From: an uncultured Lachnospiraceae bacterium
Lineage (GTDB): Bacteria; Bacillota; Clostridia; Lachnospirales; Lachnospiraceae
DNA: 13,306 nt
Assembly: GCA_910586025.1 (NCBI GenBank)
Contig: CAJUIO010000097.1
Coordinates: 1 to 13,306 of the forward strand
Reading direction: 5' to 3'
The position numbers and the translations under genes were made by a program. The notes below the pieces were generated by a model that was given only the letters and a program-made list of their open reading frames with translations, searched no databases and was not told the DNA's origin. Positions within the stretch are counted from its first letter, which is position 1. Every line of letters begins with the position of its first letter. Below, piece by piece: positions 6,998-13,306 of the stretch.

Positions 6998-8074
6998 CTA
7001 TGACGCCTCCTTCTTCTCCATCTGCATTTTAGAATATTTTACAATCTGTTTATGTTTCAGGTTATTTAAGAACATCTTTGCAACAACAAGCATGATGATC
7101 GCCGACTGGATAACGGAAATGATTTCATAGGGCACATCGCTTGTCCTGTTCATAATATCCGCTCCGGTACGTATATAAGCCAAGAAGATCGCCGCCACCG
7201 GCACAAGCGCAGGATTATACTTGGCCATGATGGCAATCAGCATGCCGTCAAATCCGTACTGGGGAAGTCCCTGATACTGGAATCTGTTGTACATTCCGAT
7301 CATCTCTGTGGCTCCGCCGAAACCTGCCAGAGCGCCGCCCATGACCTGCGTCAGCAGCACCACGCCGCCTACTCCCATACCTGCATACTTTGCAAAATTT
7401 TTGTTCTGTCCGATGGTTCTAATGGCATATCCAAGTCCCGTATGGTACATCATAATGTAGCAGAGAATCACCGCCAGAATAACAAAAAGAAGTCCTAAAT
7501 GCAGCCGGGTCCCCGGAATCAGATTCGGCAAAGATGCTGTTTCCTTAAACCCCAGTGATGTAGTGATTCCTAAGGAAGTATCGAGTACCCGGGTTCTGAT
7601 AATATAATTTCCCATATAAAGACAAATGTAGTTAAGCATCAGGGAAGACACCAGCTCATTAGCCTGCCACTTTGCCTTAAGTACCGCCGGAATACACATA
7701 ATGATGATTCCTGTGATCGTTCCTGCTGCCAGACACACGATCACATGAAGAAAGGTCGGCAGTTCCCACAGCACGGCGATCACAGATGTCACCGCACAGG
7801 ATACATAAAACGCTCCCTCCGATGCCATGTTGCTCTGATCCGCAGCAAACATGATGCTCACGGCAAGACCGCAGAACATAAGCGGGATCGATAACTCAAT
7901 CACGTTCGCAAATCTTCTGGCATTGGTTACGGGACCGATGAGGAAATTATACAGAGCGTTCATCGGGTCATCGCTGACAATAACAATCACGGCCAGTGCA
8001 ATCAGCAGTGCAATGATAACCGCCAGTATCGTCCTTATCACGTCGAATCTTTTTTCTATGGTTTTACTGTTCAT
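6998..8074 (-). CDS. Nucleoside-type ABC transporter permease 1 (YufP/NupP-like, BPD_transp_2)
   Basis: This 358-residue membrane protein is the larger permease partner. It starts with a basic segment (MNSKTIEKRFDVIRT) and a long hydrophobic helix. Next comes SDDPMNALYNFLIGP, typical of this subfamily, then ELSIPLMFCGLAVSIMFAADQSNMASEGAFY near residues 60-90. The coupling-loop region reads GLGYAIRTIGQNKNFAKYAGMG, followed by GGALAGFGGATEMIG. I chose ATG at 8074 because AGGAGG (8088-8083) is 8 nt before it; an upstream GTG at 8083 would overlap the SD. The start overlaps the end of the ATPase gene by 11 bp, which implies translational coupling and balanced subunit synthesis. It works with the other permease, the ATPase and the BMP lipoprotein in uptake of a nucleoside-like compound. 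Confidence 0.92.
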   Translation of the reverse strand: MNSKTIEKRFDVIRTILAVIIALLIALAVIVIVSDDPMNALYNFLIGPVTNARRFANVIELSIPLMFCGLAVSIMFAADQSNMASEGAFYVSCAVTSVIAVLWELPTFLHVIVCLAAGTITGIIIMCIPAVLKAKWQANELVSSLMLNYICLYMGNYIIRTRVLDTSLGITTSLGFKETASLPNLIPGTRLHLGLLFVILAVILCYIMMYHTGLGYAIRTIGQNKNFAKYAGMGVGGVVLLTQVMGGALAGFGGATEMIGMYNRFQYQGLPQYGFDGMLIAIMAKYNPALVPVAAIFLAYIRTGADIMNRTSDVPYEIISVIQSAIIMLVVAKMFLNNLKHKQIVKYSKMQMEKKEAS

Positions 8075-9641
8075 GCACCGCACCTCCTGTCTGCTCCCGG
8101 CTCATTTTCTTGATTCCCAGCATATACTCTCCCAGTTCCACCGGATCGATCGTCTTTGCATCCTCAAAGTATGCCGCCACCGCACCGTCATGCAGAACCA
8201 CAATGCTGTCGCTCAAATTGATGATTTCTGTCAGGTCCGCCGATATGAGCAGGATCGCCGCTCTCTTATCCCTGAGCTCGAGCAGCTTTTTGTGAACAAA
8301 TTCCGCCGCCCCTACATCGATTCCTCTGGTAGGCTGATTTGCAATCACAAGCCTGGGATCACCGGAAAACTCCCTGGCCACCACCACCTTCTGCATGTTG
8401 CCGCCCGACAGCATCCGCACCGGCTGTTCTCTGTCATCACATTTCACGCCATACTCCAGAATCAGCTGATCCGTCTCCCTGCATATCCTCTTTCTGTTCA
8501 AAAGGACACCCCTTTTAAATTCCTTCCGGTAATAACGGTCCGCCATAATGTTATCCGCGACTCCCGCATCGGCAGCCACGCCATACGTCATTCTGTCCTG
8601 TGAAATATGGGACACGCCAAGCTCCCTGATTTCCCTCACTGATTTGCGGCTGATGTCCTTTCCGTCAATGAGGATCTGACCCGAACGGTTTTTCTTCATT
8701 CCCGTCACCAGCTCGCTGAGCTCATTTTGTCCGTTTCCTTCAATGCCCGCAATACCGAGTATTTCTCCTTTTCTCACCGTCATATTGATATCATTCAAGA
8801 TTTTCCGGCCCGCCGCATCCGTATAGTTTAAATTCCTGATGGAAAGGAAGGCGCCGCCCGGCTTCGCCTGCGTCTTGTCTGTTTTAAGAAGAACGTCTCT
8901 TCCGATCATCAGTCTGGAGATCTCCTGCTCAGACACCTCGTTCACCATCCTGACATCGATCGTCCTTCCGTCCCTCATAATCGTGATCCGATCACAGATT
9001 TCCTTGATCTCCCCCAGCTTATGGGAAATGAACACGACGGTATGTCCTAATTCCTTAAGCCTTTTTAATTCCTGGAAAATCTCCACCGTTTCCTGGGGAG
9101 TGAGCACCGCCGTGGGCTCATCGAGTATCAATATATCCGCTCCCCGAAGCAGCGCCTTTAAAATCTCCACCCTCTGCTTCAATCCCACGCTCAAGTCTCT
9201 TATGCGCGCATCAGGGTCAATTTCCAATCCATATTTTTCGGAAACCTCCCTCGTTCTCTTTCTCGCCTCTTCCCTGTCCAAAAAGCCTGCCTTTTCAGGC
9301 TCTAAGCCAAGCACCATGTTTTCCGCAACAGTCATGCTCGGAACCAGCATGAAATGCTGATGAACCATACCGATTCCCATTTTGATCGCACCAAGGGGGC
9401 TATCTATTTTAACCTCTTTTCCCTTATAGAAGATCCTGCCCTCCTCACACCGCTCTTCTCCAAACAGAACCTTCATCAGCGTTGATTTCCCCGCCCCGTT
9501 CTCTCCGGCAAGTGCGTGTATCTCGCCGCTGCGCAATTCAAAATTCACATTTTTATTAGCGATAAAACCATTCGGATAAATCTTCGTAATATTCTCCATA
9601 CTGAGAATGGCCGCCGTCTGCATTTTCCCTCCATTTTCCAT
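8064..9641 (-). CDS. Nucleoside-type ABC transporter ATPase with two fused nucleotide-binding domains (YufO/NupO-like)
   Basis: This 525-residue peripheral membrane ATPase carries tandem ABC domains. Domain 1 is canonical: Walker A GENGAGKST (46-54), Q-loop region HQHFML, signature LSVGLKQR, Walker B LILDEPTA and H-loop His207. Domain 2 is degenerate in the way usual for this family: GIEGNGQNEL for Walker A (299-308), signature LSGGNMQK (411-418), and ANQPTRG, where Gln replaces the catalytic Glu. One site therefore probably does most of the hydrolysis. I chose ATG at 9641, with GAGGTG about 6 nt before it; ATG at 9623 is an alternative with its own GGAGGG. The open frame extends to 9701, but that would run through a hairpin and lacks an SD. 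It energises the two following permeases. Architecture and order match BMP-linked nucleoside importers such as B. subtilis yufNOPQ. Confidence 0.93.
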   Translation of the reverse strand: MENGGKMQTAAILSMENITKIYPNGFIANKNVNFELRSGEIHALAGENGAGKSTLMKVLFGEERCEEGRIFYKGKEVKIDSPLGAIKMGIGMVHQHFMLVPSMTVAENMVLGLEPEKAGFLDREEARKRTREVSEKYGLEIDPDARIRDLSVGLKQRVEILKALLRGADILILDEPTAVLTPQETVEIFQELKRLKELGHTVVFISHKLGEIKEICDRITIMRDGRTIDVRMVNEVSEQEISRLMIGRDVLLKTDKTQAKPGGAFLSIRNLNYTDAAGRKILNDINMTVRKGEILGIAGIEGNGQNELSELVTGMKKNRSGQILIDGKDISRKSVREIRELGVSHISQDRMTYGVAADAGVADNIMADRYYRKEFKRGVLLNRKRICRETDQLILEYGVKCDDREQPVRMLSGGNMQKVVVAREFSGDPRLVIANQPTRGIDVGAAEFVHKKLLELRDKRAAILLISADLTEIINLSDSIVVLHDGAVAAYFEDAKTIDPVELGEYMLGIKKMSREQTGGAVHEQ

Positions 9642-9670
9642 TCCGTTCACCTCATGACTCCATCTGTTTA

Positions 9671-9703
9671 ATATGGGGCTGTCTGTTTTCGACAGCCCCA
9701 TAT
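9671..9703 (-). repeat. Intercistronic hairpin between lipoprotein and ATPase genes
   Basis: A perfect 13-bp inverted repeat (ATATGGGGCTGTC at 9671-9683 and GACAGCCCCATAT at 9691-9703) encloses a 7-nt loop, starting 10 nt after the lipoprotein stop codon. No T-run follows on either strand, so it is not a classical intrinsic terminator. Such hairpins after a binding-protein gene often stabilise the upstream mRNA or partly stop transcription, giving more binding protein than transporter. That role is inferred here. Confidence 0.8.
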
Positions 9704-9713
9704 ATCTGTTTAT

Positions 9714-10817
9714 CTACGGTGCGACTTCGTTTCGAATCACTTCAAATTCCGCCGTATCCATTCCAAGCGCCGATTCAACTTCAATCTTTCCGTCTATGAT
9801 CTGCTGCTCGATATCCTTTATCATGCTCTGCTTTTCTTCTGATAATTCTCTCTCAAAGTTTTCTCCATAGATGATGCCTACGCCCAATTCCTTAAGGCCG
9901 ATCACCTCCGTCTTTCCCCATGGCAGGCTTCCGTCCTCTGCCATCTTGATCGCACGGAGCAGAGACTGATCCACTCTCTTCATCATGGATGTCACGATTA
10001 CCTCCGCCATTCCCGGGTCAGAATCCTTAAAAGCCGCCGCCTGGTCTCCGTCCACACCGATTGCGTACAGCCCCTTTTCCTTGGCCGCATCCAGTACACC
10101 GATTCCTGTCTGGGAAGCAATCTGGAAGCAGATATCCACGTTCTGCTGACTCATCTGGGATAAGGCCAATTCCTTACCCTTTGTGGAATCCACGAATGTA
10201 CCCGCATAGGCAACCGCCACCCTGATCTCCGGTTCAACATACTGTGCCCCTCTGATATAGCCGATCATAAAGTCATTGATAATGGGAAGGTCTCCGCCGC
10301 CGATGCATCCGATGACCTTGTCGGGATTTGCGTTCTTACCCTCTGTAGTCATGACCGCCGCAACCGCGCCTGCCAGAAAGCTGCCCTCGTTCTGCTTGTA
10401 CTGCACACAGTAAAGATTGCCGAAATCGCCCTTGCTCCAGTCCACTTCCGTGTCAAACATGATGAATTTCTTATCAGGATATTCGGGAATCAAAGCTTCT
10501 GCGATTTCCACCGCGGGGGAGGAGCCTACGATGATGTAATCCCAATCCTGTTCCGCGACATCCCTGAAATACGGTTCGTACTTGGAAGGATCCTGTCCCA
10601 TCTCTATGGTCTTCACTTCCGCGCCCAGCTCCTTTTGAATCAGCTTCATTCCGTCATTTGCGCTGTCATAAAATCCCTTGTCGCCAAGATTACTGGTGAT
10701 CAGCAGCACAACCTTCAGTCCGTCCTTCTTTTCCTCTGTTTTTTTGCCGCATCCCGTTATGCCTAACACCAATACCGCCGCCATAAGAATTGCCGTGATC
10801 CTGTTAATCTTTTTCAT
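9714..10817 (-). CDS. BMP-family nucleoside-binding lipoprotein of an ABC importer
   Basis: This 367-residue exported substrate-binding lipoprotein has a signal peptide MKKINRITAILMAAVLVLG with lipobox ITGC, giving lipidated Cys23, followed by a charged spacer (GKKTEEKKDG). The mature part follows the BMP/PnrA pattern: VVLLITSNLGDKGFYDSANDG, then YIIVGSSPAVEIAE, KFIMFDTEVDW, NEGSFLAGAVAA, GCIGGGD, FMIGYIRGAQ and GVDGDQAAAF. BMP proteins bind purine or other nucleosides and hand them to the ABC channel. Here the usual DKSFN motif reads DKGFY, which might shift ligand preference. ATG at 10817 has AGAGG 7 nt upstream. It lies 53 bp after rbsK and is followed by a strong hairpin before the ATPase gene, which suggests it is made in excess. 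The family call is strong; the ligand is inferred to be a nucleoside or ribosylated relative. Confidence 0.94.
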   Translation of the reverse strand: MKKINRITAILMAAVLVLGITGCGKKTEEKKDGLKVVLLITSNLGDKGFYDSANDGMKLIQKELGAEVKTIEMGQDPSKYEPYFRDVAEQDWDYIIVGSSPAVEIAEALIPEYPDKKFIMFDTEVDWSKGDFGNLYCVQYKQNEGSFLAGAVAAVMTTEGKNANPDKVIGCIGGGDLPIINDFMIGYIRGAQYVEPEIRVAVAYAGTFVDSTKGKELALSQMSQQNVDICFQIASQTGIGVLDAAKEKGLYAIGVDGDQAAAFKDSDPGMAEVIVTSMMKRVDQSLLRAIKMAEDGSLPWGKTEVIGLKELGVGIIYGENFERELSEEKQSMIKDIEQQIIDGKIEVESALGMDTAEFEVIRNEVAP

Positions 10818-10870
10818 AAAATACCTCTCTTTCTTCTCCAGACTCCTGATCTGGTTTGTTTTTCTTTTAC

Positions 10871-11812
10871 TCAGATGCCTCGTGACAGCCCCGGCAGCTC
10901 CGCCAGAACCTTATCCGTCTCTTCTCTTGCAGGTATGGAGGTCTGTGCGCCGCATCTCGTAACCGCAATAGATGATGCCGCATTGGCAAACGCCACCGCC
11001 TCATCCAACCGTCTTCCCTCCGCAAGCGCCACCGCAAACGCCCCGTTAAAGCAATCTCCGGCGGCCGTCGTGTCCACTGCCGATACCTTTCTTGCCGGAA
11101 ACAGCTCTTCCGTCTCCTTGCTGACAAACAACGCCCCCTTCTTTCCCAGGGTGACAAGAACATTTTTAACACCCTTCCGAAGCAGCAGCCGCGCCCCTTT
11201 TGCATAATCTTCCAGGGAATCGCCCTCCTTCCCGCACAGCTTCATAAGCTCCGATTCATTGGGCGTTATGTAATCCAGCATGGCGAAAATCTCGTCGGGA
11301 AGAGAATCCGGTACCGGAGCCGGGTTCAGTATAATTGTTTTTCCAAGCTCCCTCGCTCTGCCGATCGCATAATAGATGGCATCACAGCAGATTTCCATCT
11401 GCAAAATCACATAATCACATTCCCGAAAGGCCGCATCATTCTTTTTCAGATAGCCGACATCGCATTCCATATTAGCCCCCGGAACGACCACCACCGTATT
11501 ATCTCCGCATTCGTCCACATAGATACTTGCCATTCCGGTTCCCTTCGTCTCCGTCCGCTTCAAATCATCCGTATCGACTCCGCTTTTCGTCAAATTGCTT
11601 TTCTGCACTCTTCCGAAATCATCATCTCCTATACATCCCAGCATTTTGACATCCCCGCCAAGCTTTGCCGCCGCATACGCCTGATTGGCCCCCTTGCCTC
11701 CCGGCACATAGGTCATCTTTGTTCCAAGAACCGTTTCGCCCACGATTGGCATCCGTTTCATCTCAATTACCATGTCCATATTCAGGCTGCCGATCACCAA
11801 TATCTTTTTCAC
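10871..11812 (-). CDS. rbsK: Ribokinase
   Basis: This 313-residue PfkB-family cytoplasmic kinase should phosphorylate D-ribose at O5 using ATP. It has all the usual ribokinase marks: GSLNMD with sugar-binding Asp13, PGGKGANQ (37-44), Glu140, NPAP (163-166), TPNE (183-186), VTLGKKG and DTTAAGD (247-253) with catalytic base Asp253. It ends with the ITR-like AVTRCGAQ stretch near residue 283-290. Length is normal. The start is GTG at 11812-11810 (protein begins MKKILVIGSL); AAGGAGGGGAG lies about 10-18 nt upstream, a slightly long spacing. It is the first gene after the promoter at 11905-11877 and precedes the nucleoside-type importer. This fits ribose released from an imported riboside being fed into the pentose phosphate pathway. 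Other PfkB sugars cannot be excluded, but similarity to RbsK is close. Confidence 0.92.
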   Translation of the reverse strand: MKKILVIGSLNMDMVIEMKRMPIVGETVLGTKMTYVPGGKGANQAYAAAKLGGDVKMLGCIGDDDFGRVQKSNLTKSGVDTDDLKRTETKGTGMASIYVDECGDNTVVVVPGANMECDVGYLKKNDAAFRECDYVILQMEICCDAIYYAIGRARELGKTIILNPAPVPDSLPDEIFAMLDYITPNESELMKLCGKEGDSLEDYAKGARLLLRKGVKNVLVTLGKKGALFVSKETEELFPARKVSAVDTTAAGDCFNGAFAVALAEGRRLDEAVAFANAASSIAVTRCGAQTSIPAREETDKVLAELPGLSRGI

Positions 11813-11876
11813 TCTTTCACTTCTCCCCTCCTTTTTGAAAAGAAATATTTTTCCTAAATAGTTTTCTTATGCGTTT

Positions 11877-11905
11877 ATCATACATATTAAATTTCTCTTC
11901 GTCAA
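11877..11905 (-). promoter_or_regulatory. Sigma-A-like promoter of the rbsK-nucleoside transporter unit
   Basis: On the minus strand the -35 word TTGACG (11905-11900) and the -10 word TATGAT (11882-11877) are separated by exactly 17 bp, each one mismatch from consensus. The start of transcription would fall near 11870, leaving a leader of about 58 nt before rbsK. The -35 overlaps the palindrome AAGTACTT (11911-11904). The bases directly after the -10 (AAACGCATAA, 11876-11867) resemble a word near the possible fusion-gene promoter, so this is a sensible site for LacI-type repression. No riboswitch-like fold was recognised in the short leader. Confidence 0.8.
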
Positions 11906-11980
11906 GTACTTTTATGTAATTTGTACACTTTCTAATTATTCCCAGCATTTTATTATACATTTTGTCTCTTTGGCCAATAC

Positions 11981-12012
11981 AAAAGGCAGCCCGCTTACAC
12001 AGACTGCCCTTT
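11981..12012 (-). terminator. Rho-independent terminator after the oleate hydratase gene
   Basis: On the minus strand AAAGGGCAG (12012-12004) pairs with CTGCCTTT (11989-11982) with one bulged G and a 14-nt loop, and the descending arm runs into TTTT. It lies 33 nt after the stop codon. It separates the oleate hydratase transcript from the promoter of the next unit. Confidence 0.75.
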
Positions 12013-12044
12013 ACCATGTCATTTATTATAAGTTTCACGAAAAG

Positions 12045-13306
12045 TTAAATCATTCCGTCCTTTATCACATCATAATCCCTCAGAACCTTTTCAATCACCG
12101 TGCCCTTCACCACACGGAGTATTGGTTTTTTCAAAGCGTTCAGGGGTCCCGGAAGCTCAATTTCCAGAGGAGACTTCCCGTCCATCAGCTTCACGCCGCC
12201 AGAGAGCAGCTCCCGGATATCGTACACGCTTCCCCAAACCTCCGGCACGCCCCTGTCAACACCCAGAAGTCCGTACACAGCCTCCATTGCGGTCCTCACC
12301 GAATATTCCGTGGTAAAGACAGTGTCTCTGGGCGTCTCCGCAAACTGCCCCAGAAAGGCGAAATTCACACAGCCGTCCGGGATCACGTCGGGACGGTCAC
12401 CCTTTGTCCTGGGCATAAAGAATGCCGTGATATAAGGCATCATAGTGGGAACACAGACTGCGCTGTGCTCTGCAAGCTCCGGGATTTCCTCCACAGGAAC
12501 ACCCAGATGATACAGCCATTCCTGCGTGATCTCCTTTCCGGTACACTCCCGCATGGGCTTTTTCACAAAGTCCCCGGGAACGTCCGTGAACAGTCCGTAT
12601 ACCCACACGCAGACCTTGTCCTTATCCTGCTCCTTAAACTGGCCCTGTCTGTTAATGGTCCAGCTCATGAGCCAGCCGGAATCCTGACAGCTCACAATAC
12701 CACCCGTTACCACCCGGCCGCTCTTCGGATCACGTTTGCAGATTTCCGTGATATAGGGCAGGATTTTGTCGTCCAACGTGGTGATTGTGGCAGATTCCCA
12801 GTTGGTCTTCGAGATATCGGAACAGAACTTCTCCGGATGTCCAAAGGCCGGATCCTGCTTTGCAATATTTTTCCATAAGCTCCAGCAGCCGCTGGTTCTG
12901 ACCTCCGCATCCCCGTTGGGCGCATGATTTTGATCCCCGTACACGGTGCCCTCCGTACAGCTTCCGTTAGTCACAAACACCAGATCGTTTTCCGTGAGCA
13001 TGATTCCCTTCTCCACTCCCTTGACACGGCATTCGATCGTCTTTGCCACCTTTTTACCGTTCTCCTTCTCAAAAAGCACATTGGTCACTTCCGTGTCAAA
13101 CTGAAAATCAACCCCCGCTCCCTCCAGATATCTCTGCATGGGCAGGATTAAAGATTCATACTGATTGTACTTGGTAAACTTCAGGGCGCTGAAATCCGGC
13201 AGTCCCCCAATATGGTGGATAAATCTCTGGAAGTAAAGCTTCATCTCCAGAGCGCTGTGCCAGTTCTCAAAGGCAAACATGGTCCGCCAGTAGAGCCAGA
13301 AGGTGG
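12045..13306 (-). CDS. ohyA: Oleate hydratase (FAD-dependent, MCRA family), C-terminal part (cut by window edge)
   Basis: This is the last ~419 residues of a protein that is usually about 590 long, so roughly the N-terminal 30%, including the FAD-binding GxGxxG region, lies beyond position 13306. The frame is open to the window edge, reading TFWLYWRT before MFAFENWHSALEMKLY, so the internal Met at 13280 is not the true start. Family marks are FAFENWHSALEMK, RFIHHIGGLPDF, KYNQYESLILPM, FVTNGSCTEG, SWTINRQGQF, FFMPRTKGDRP and the C-terminal VFTTEYSVRTAMEAVYGLL. These enzymes add water to the cis-9 double bond of oleic and related fatty acids to make 10-hydroxy fatty acids. In gut bacteria they are thought to detoxify unsaturated fatty acids. 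The gene ends in its own terminator and has no evident link to the nucleoside unit. Confidence 0.93.
   Translation of the reverse strand, partial: TFWLYWRTMFAFENWHSALEMKLYFQRFIHHIGGLPDFSALKFTKYNQYESLILPMQRYLEGAGVDFQFDTEVTNVLFEKENGKKVAKTIECRVKGVEKGIMLTENDLVFVTNGSCTEGTVYGDQNHAPNGDAEVRTSGCWSLWKNIAKQDPAFGHPEKFCSDISKTNWESATITTLDDKILPYITEICKRDPKSGRVVTGGIVSCQDSGWLMSWTINRQGQFKEQDKDKVCVWVYGLFTDVPGDFVKKPMRECTGKEITQEWLYHLGVPVEEIPELAEHSAVCVPTMMPYITAFFMPRTKGDRPDVIPDGCVNFAFLGQFAETPRDTVFTTEYSVRTAMEAVYGLLGVDRGVPEVWGSVYDIRELLSGGVKLMDGKSPLEIELPGPLNALKKPILRVVKGTVIEKVLRDYDVIKDGMI

Larger units (their letters stand above)
11813..12044. other. Intergenic region between oleate hydratase and rbsK
   Basis: This 232-bp AT-rich spacer holds the hydratase terminator (11981-12012), the rbsK promoter (11877-11905) and the rbsK SD (about 11822-11830). 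It also has an isolated TATAAT on the minus strand (11956-11951) without a -35 partner, and a short inverted repeat TTTCACGAAA at 12033-12042 that lies before the terminator and is unlikely to act on rbsK. No coding sequence is supported here. Confidence 0.6.

Noticed and set aside
9642..9701. Upstream extension of the ABC ATPase gene by 20 codons
   Set aside because: It would start within the hairpin, has no SD, and the extra residues are not part of the family pattern; starts at 9641 or 9623 have SD sequences.
10838..10854. Small inverted repeat between rbsK and the lipoprotein gene
   Set aside because: The stem is only 5 bp with a 7-nt loop, and the following T-run is on the plus strand where no gene ends.
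11951..11956. Perfect TATAAT on the minus strand upstream of the rbsK promoter
   Set aside because: No acceptable -35 hexamer is found 15-19 bp upstream and the region directly follows a terminator; the promoter at 11905-11877 is far better.
12033..12042. TTTCACGAAA inverted repeat as a LacI operator
   Set aside because: It lies between the hydratase stop codon and its terminator, well over 100 bp from the rbsK promoter start, with no matching copy near the promoter.
11970..12878. Plus-strand open frame of 302 codons opposite oleate hydratase
   Set aside because: It overlaps a terminator and a well-conserved gene on the other strand and has no recognisable motif, so it is a shadow.

Overview
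All genes in this window lie on the minus strand, so transcription runs from high to low coordinates. Moderate GC, strong AGGAGG-type ribosome binding sites, sigma-A-like promoters and the gene families point to a low-to-mid-GC Bacillota, most likely a gut-type Clostridia/Lachnospiraceae. That placement is inference from the sequence only.

Read in the direction of transcription, the window opens with the C-terminal ~70% of an oleate hydratase (13306-12045, start outside the window), closed by a hairpin terminator (12012-11981). A good promoter (TTGACG-17-TATGAT, 11905-11877) then starts a nine-gene unit: ribokinase (rbsK), a BMP-family nucleoside-binding lipoprotein, a nucleoside-type ABC ATPase, two BPD_transp_2 permeases, two diverged ADP-ribosylglycohydrolase-family (ARH/DraG) paralogues, a YczE/YitT-like membrane protein, and a 637-residue protein that fuses a LacI-type repressor to a second ribokinase-like domain. 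From the first permease to the YczE gene the genes are 1-17 bp apart or overlap. A 13-bp perfect hairpin sits between the lipoprotein and ATPase genes. A possible secondary promoter precedes the fusion gene. A hairpin plus T-run (527-493) ends the unit. After a gap of about 300 bases comes the N-terminus of an LplB/YteP-like carbohydrate ABC permease (256-1, cut by the window edge).

The nine genes look like one uptake-and-salvage pathway for a ribosylated compound. The lipoprotein and ABC system import a nucleoside-like molecule. The ARH proteins are the only candidate enzymes here for breaking its N-glycosidic bond, since no nucleoside hydrolase or phosphorylase is encoded in the window. RbsK would phosphorylate the released ribose. 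The LacI-ribokinase fusion probably controls the unit. From memory, the gene set resembles E. coli yegTUV and the Bacteroides rus ribose locus, which also pair ARH proteins with PfkB kinases. What stands out is the repressor-kinase fusion with altered kinase motifs, and the pair of long ARH proteins with changed metal-site motifs.
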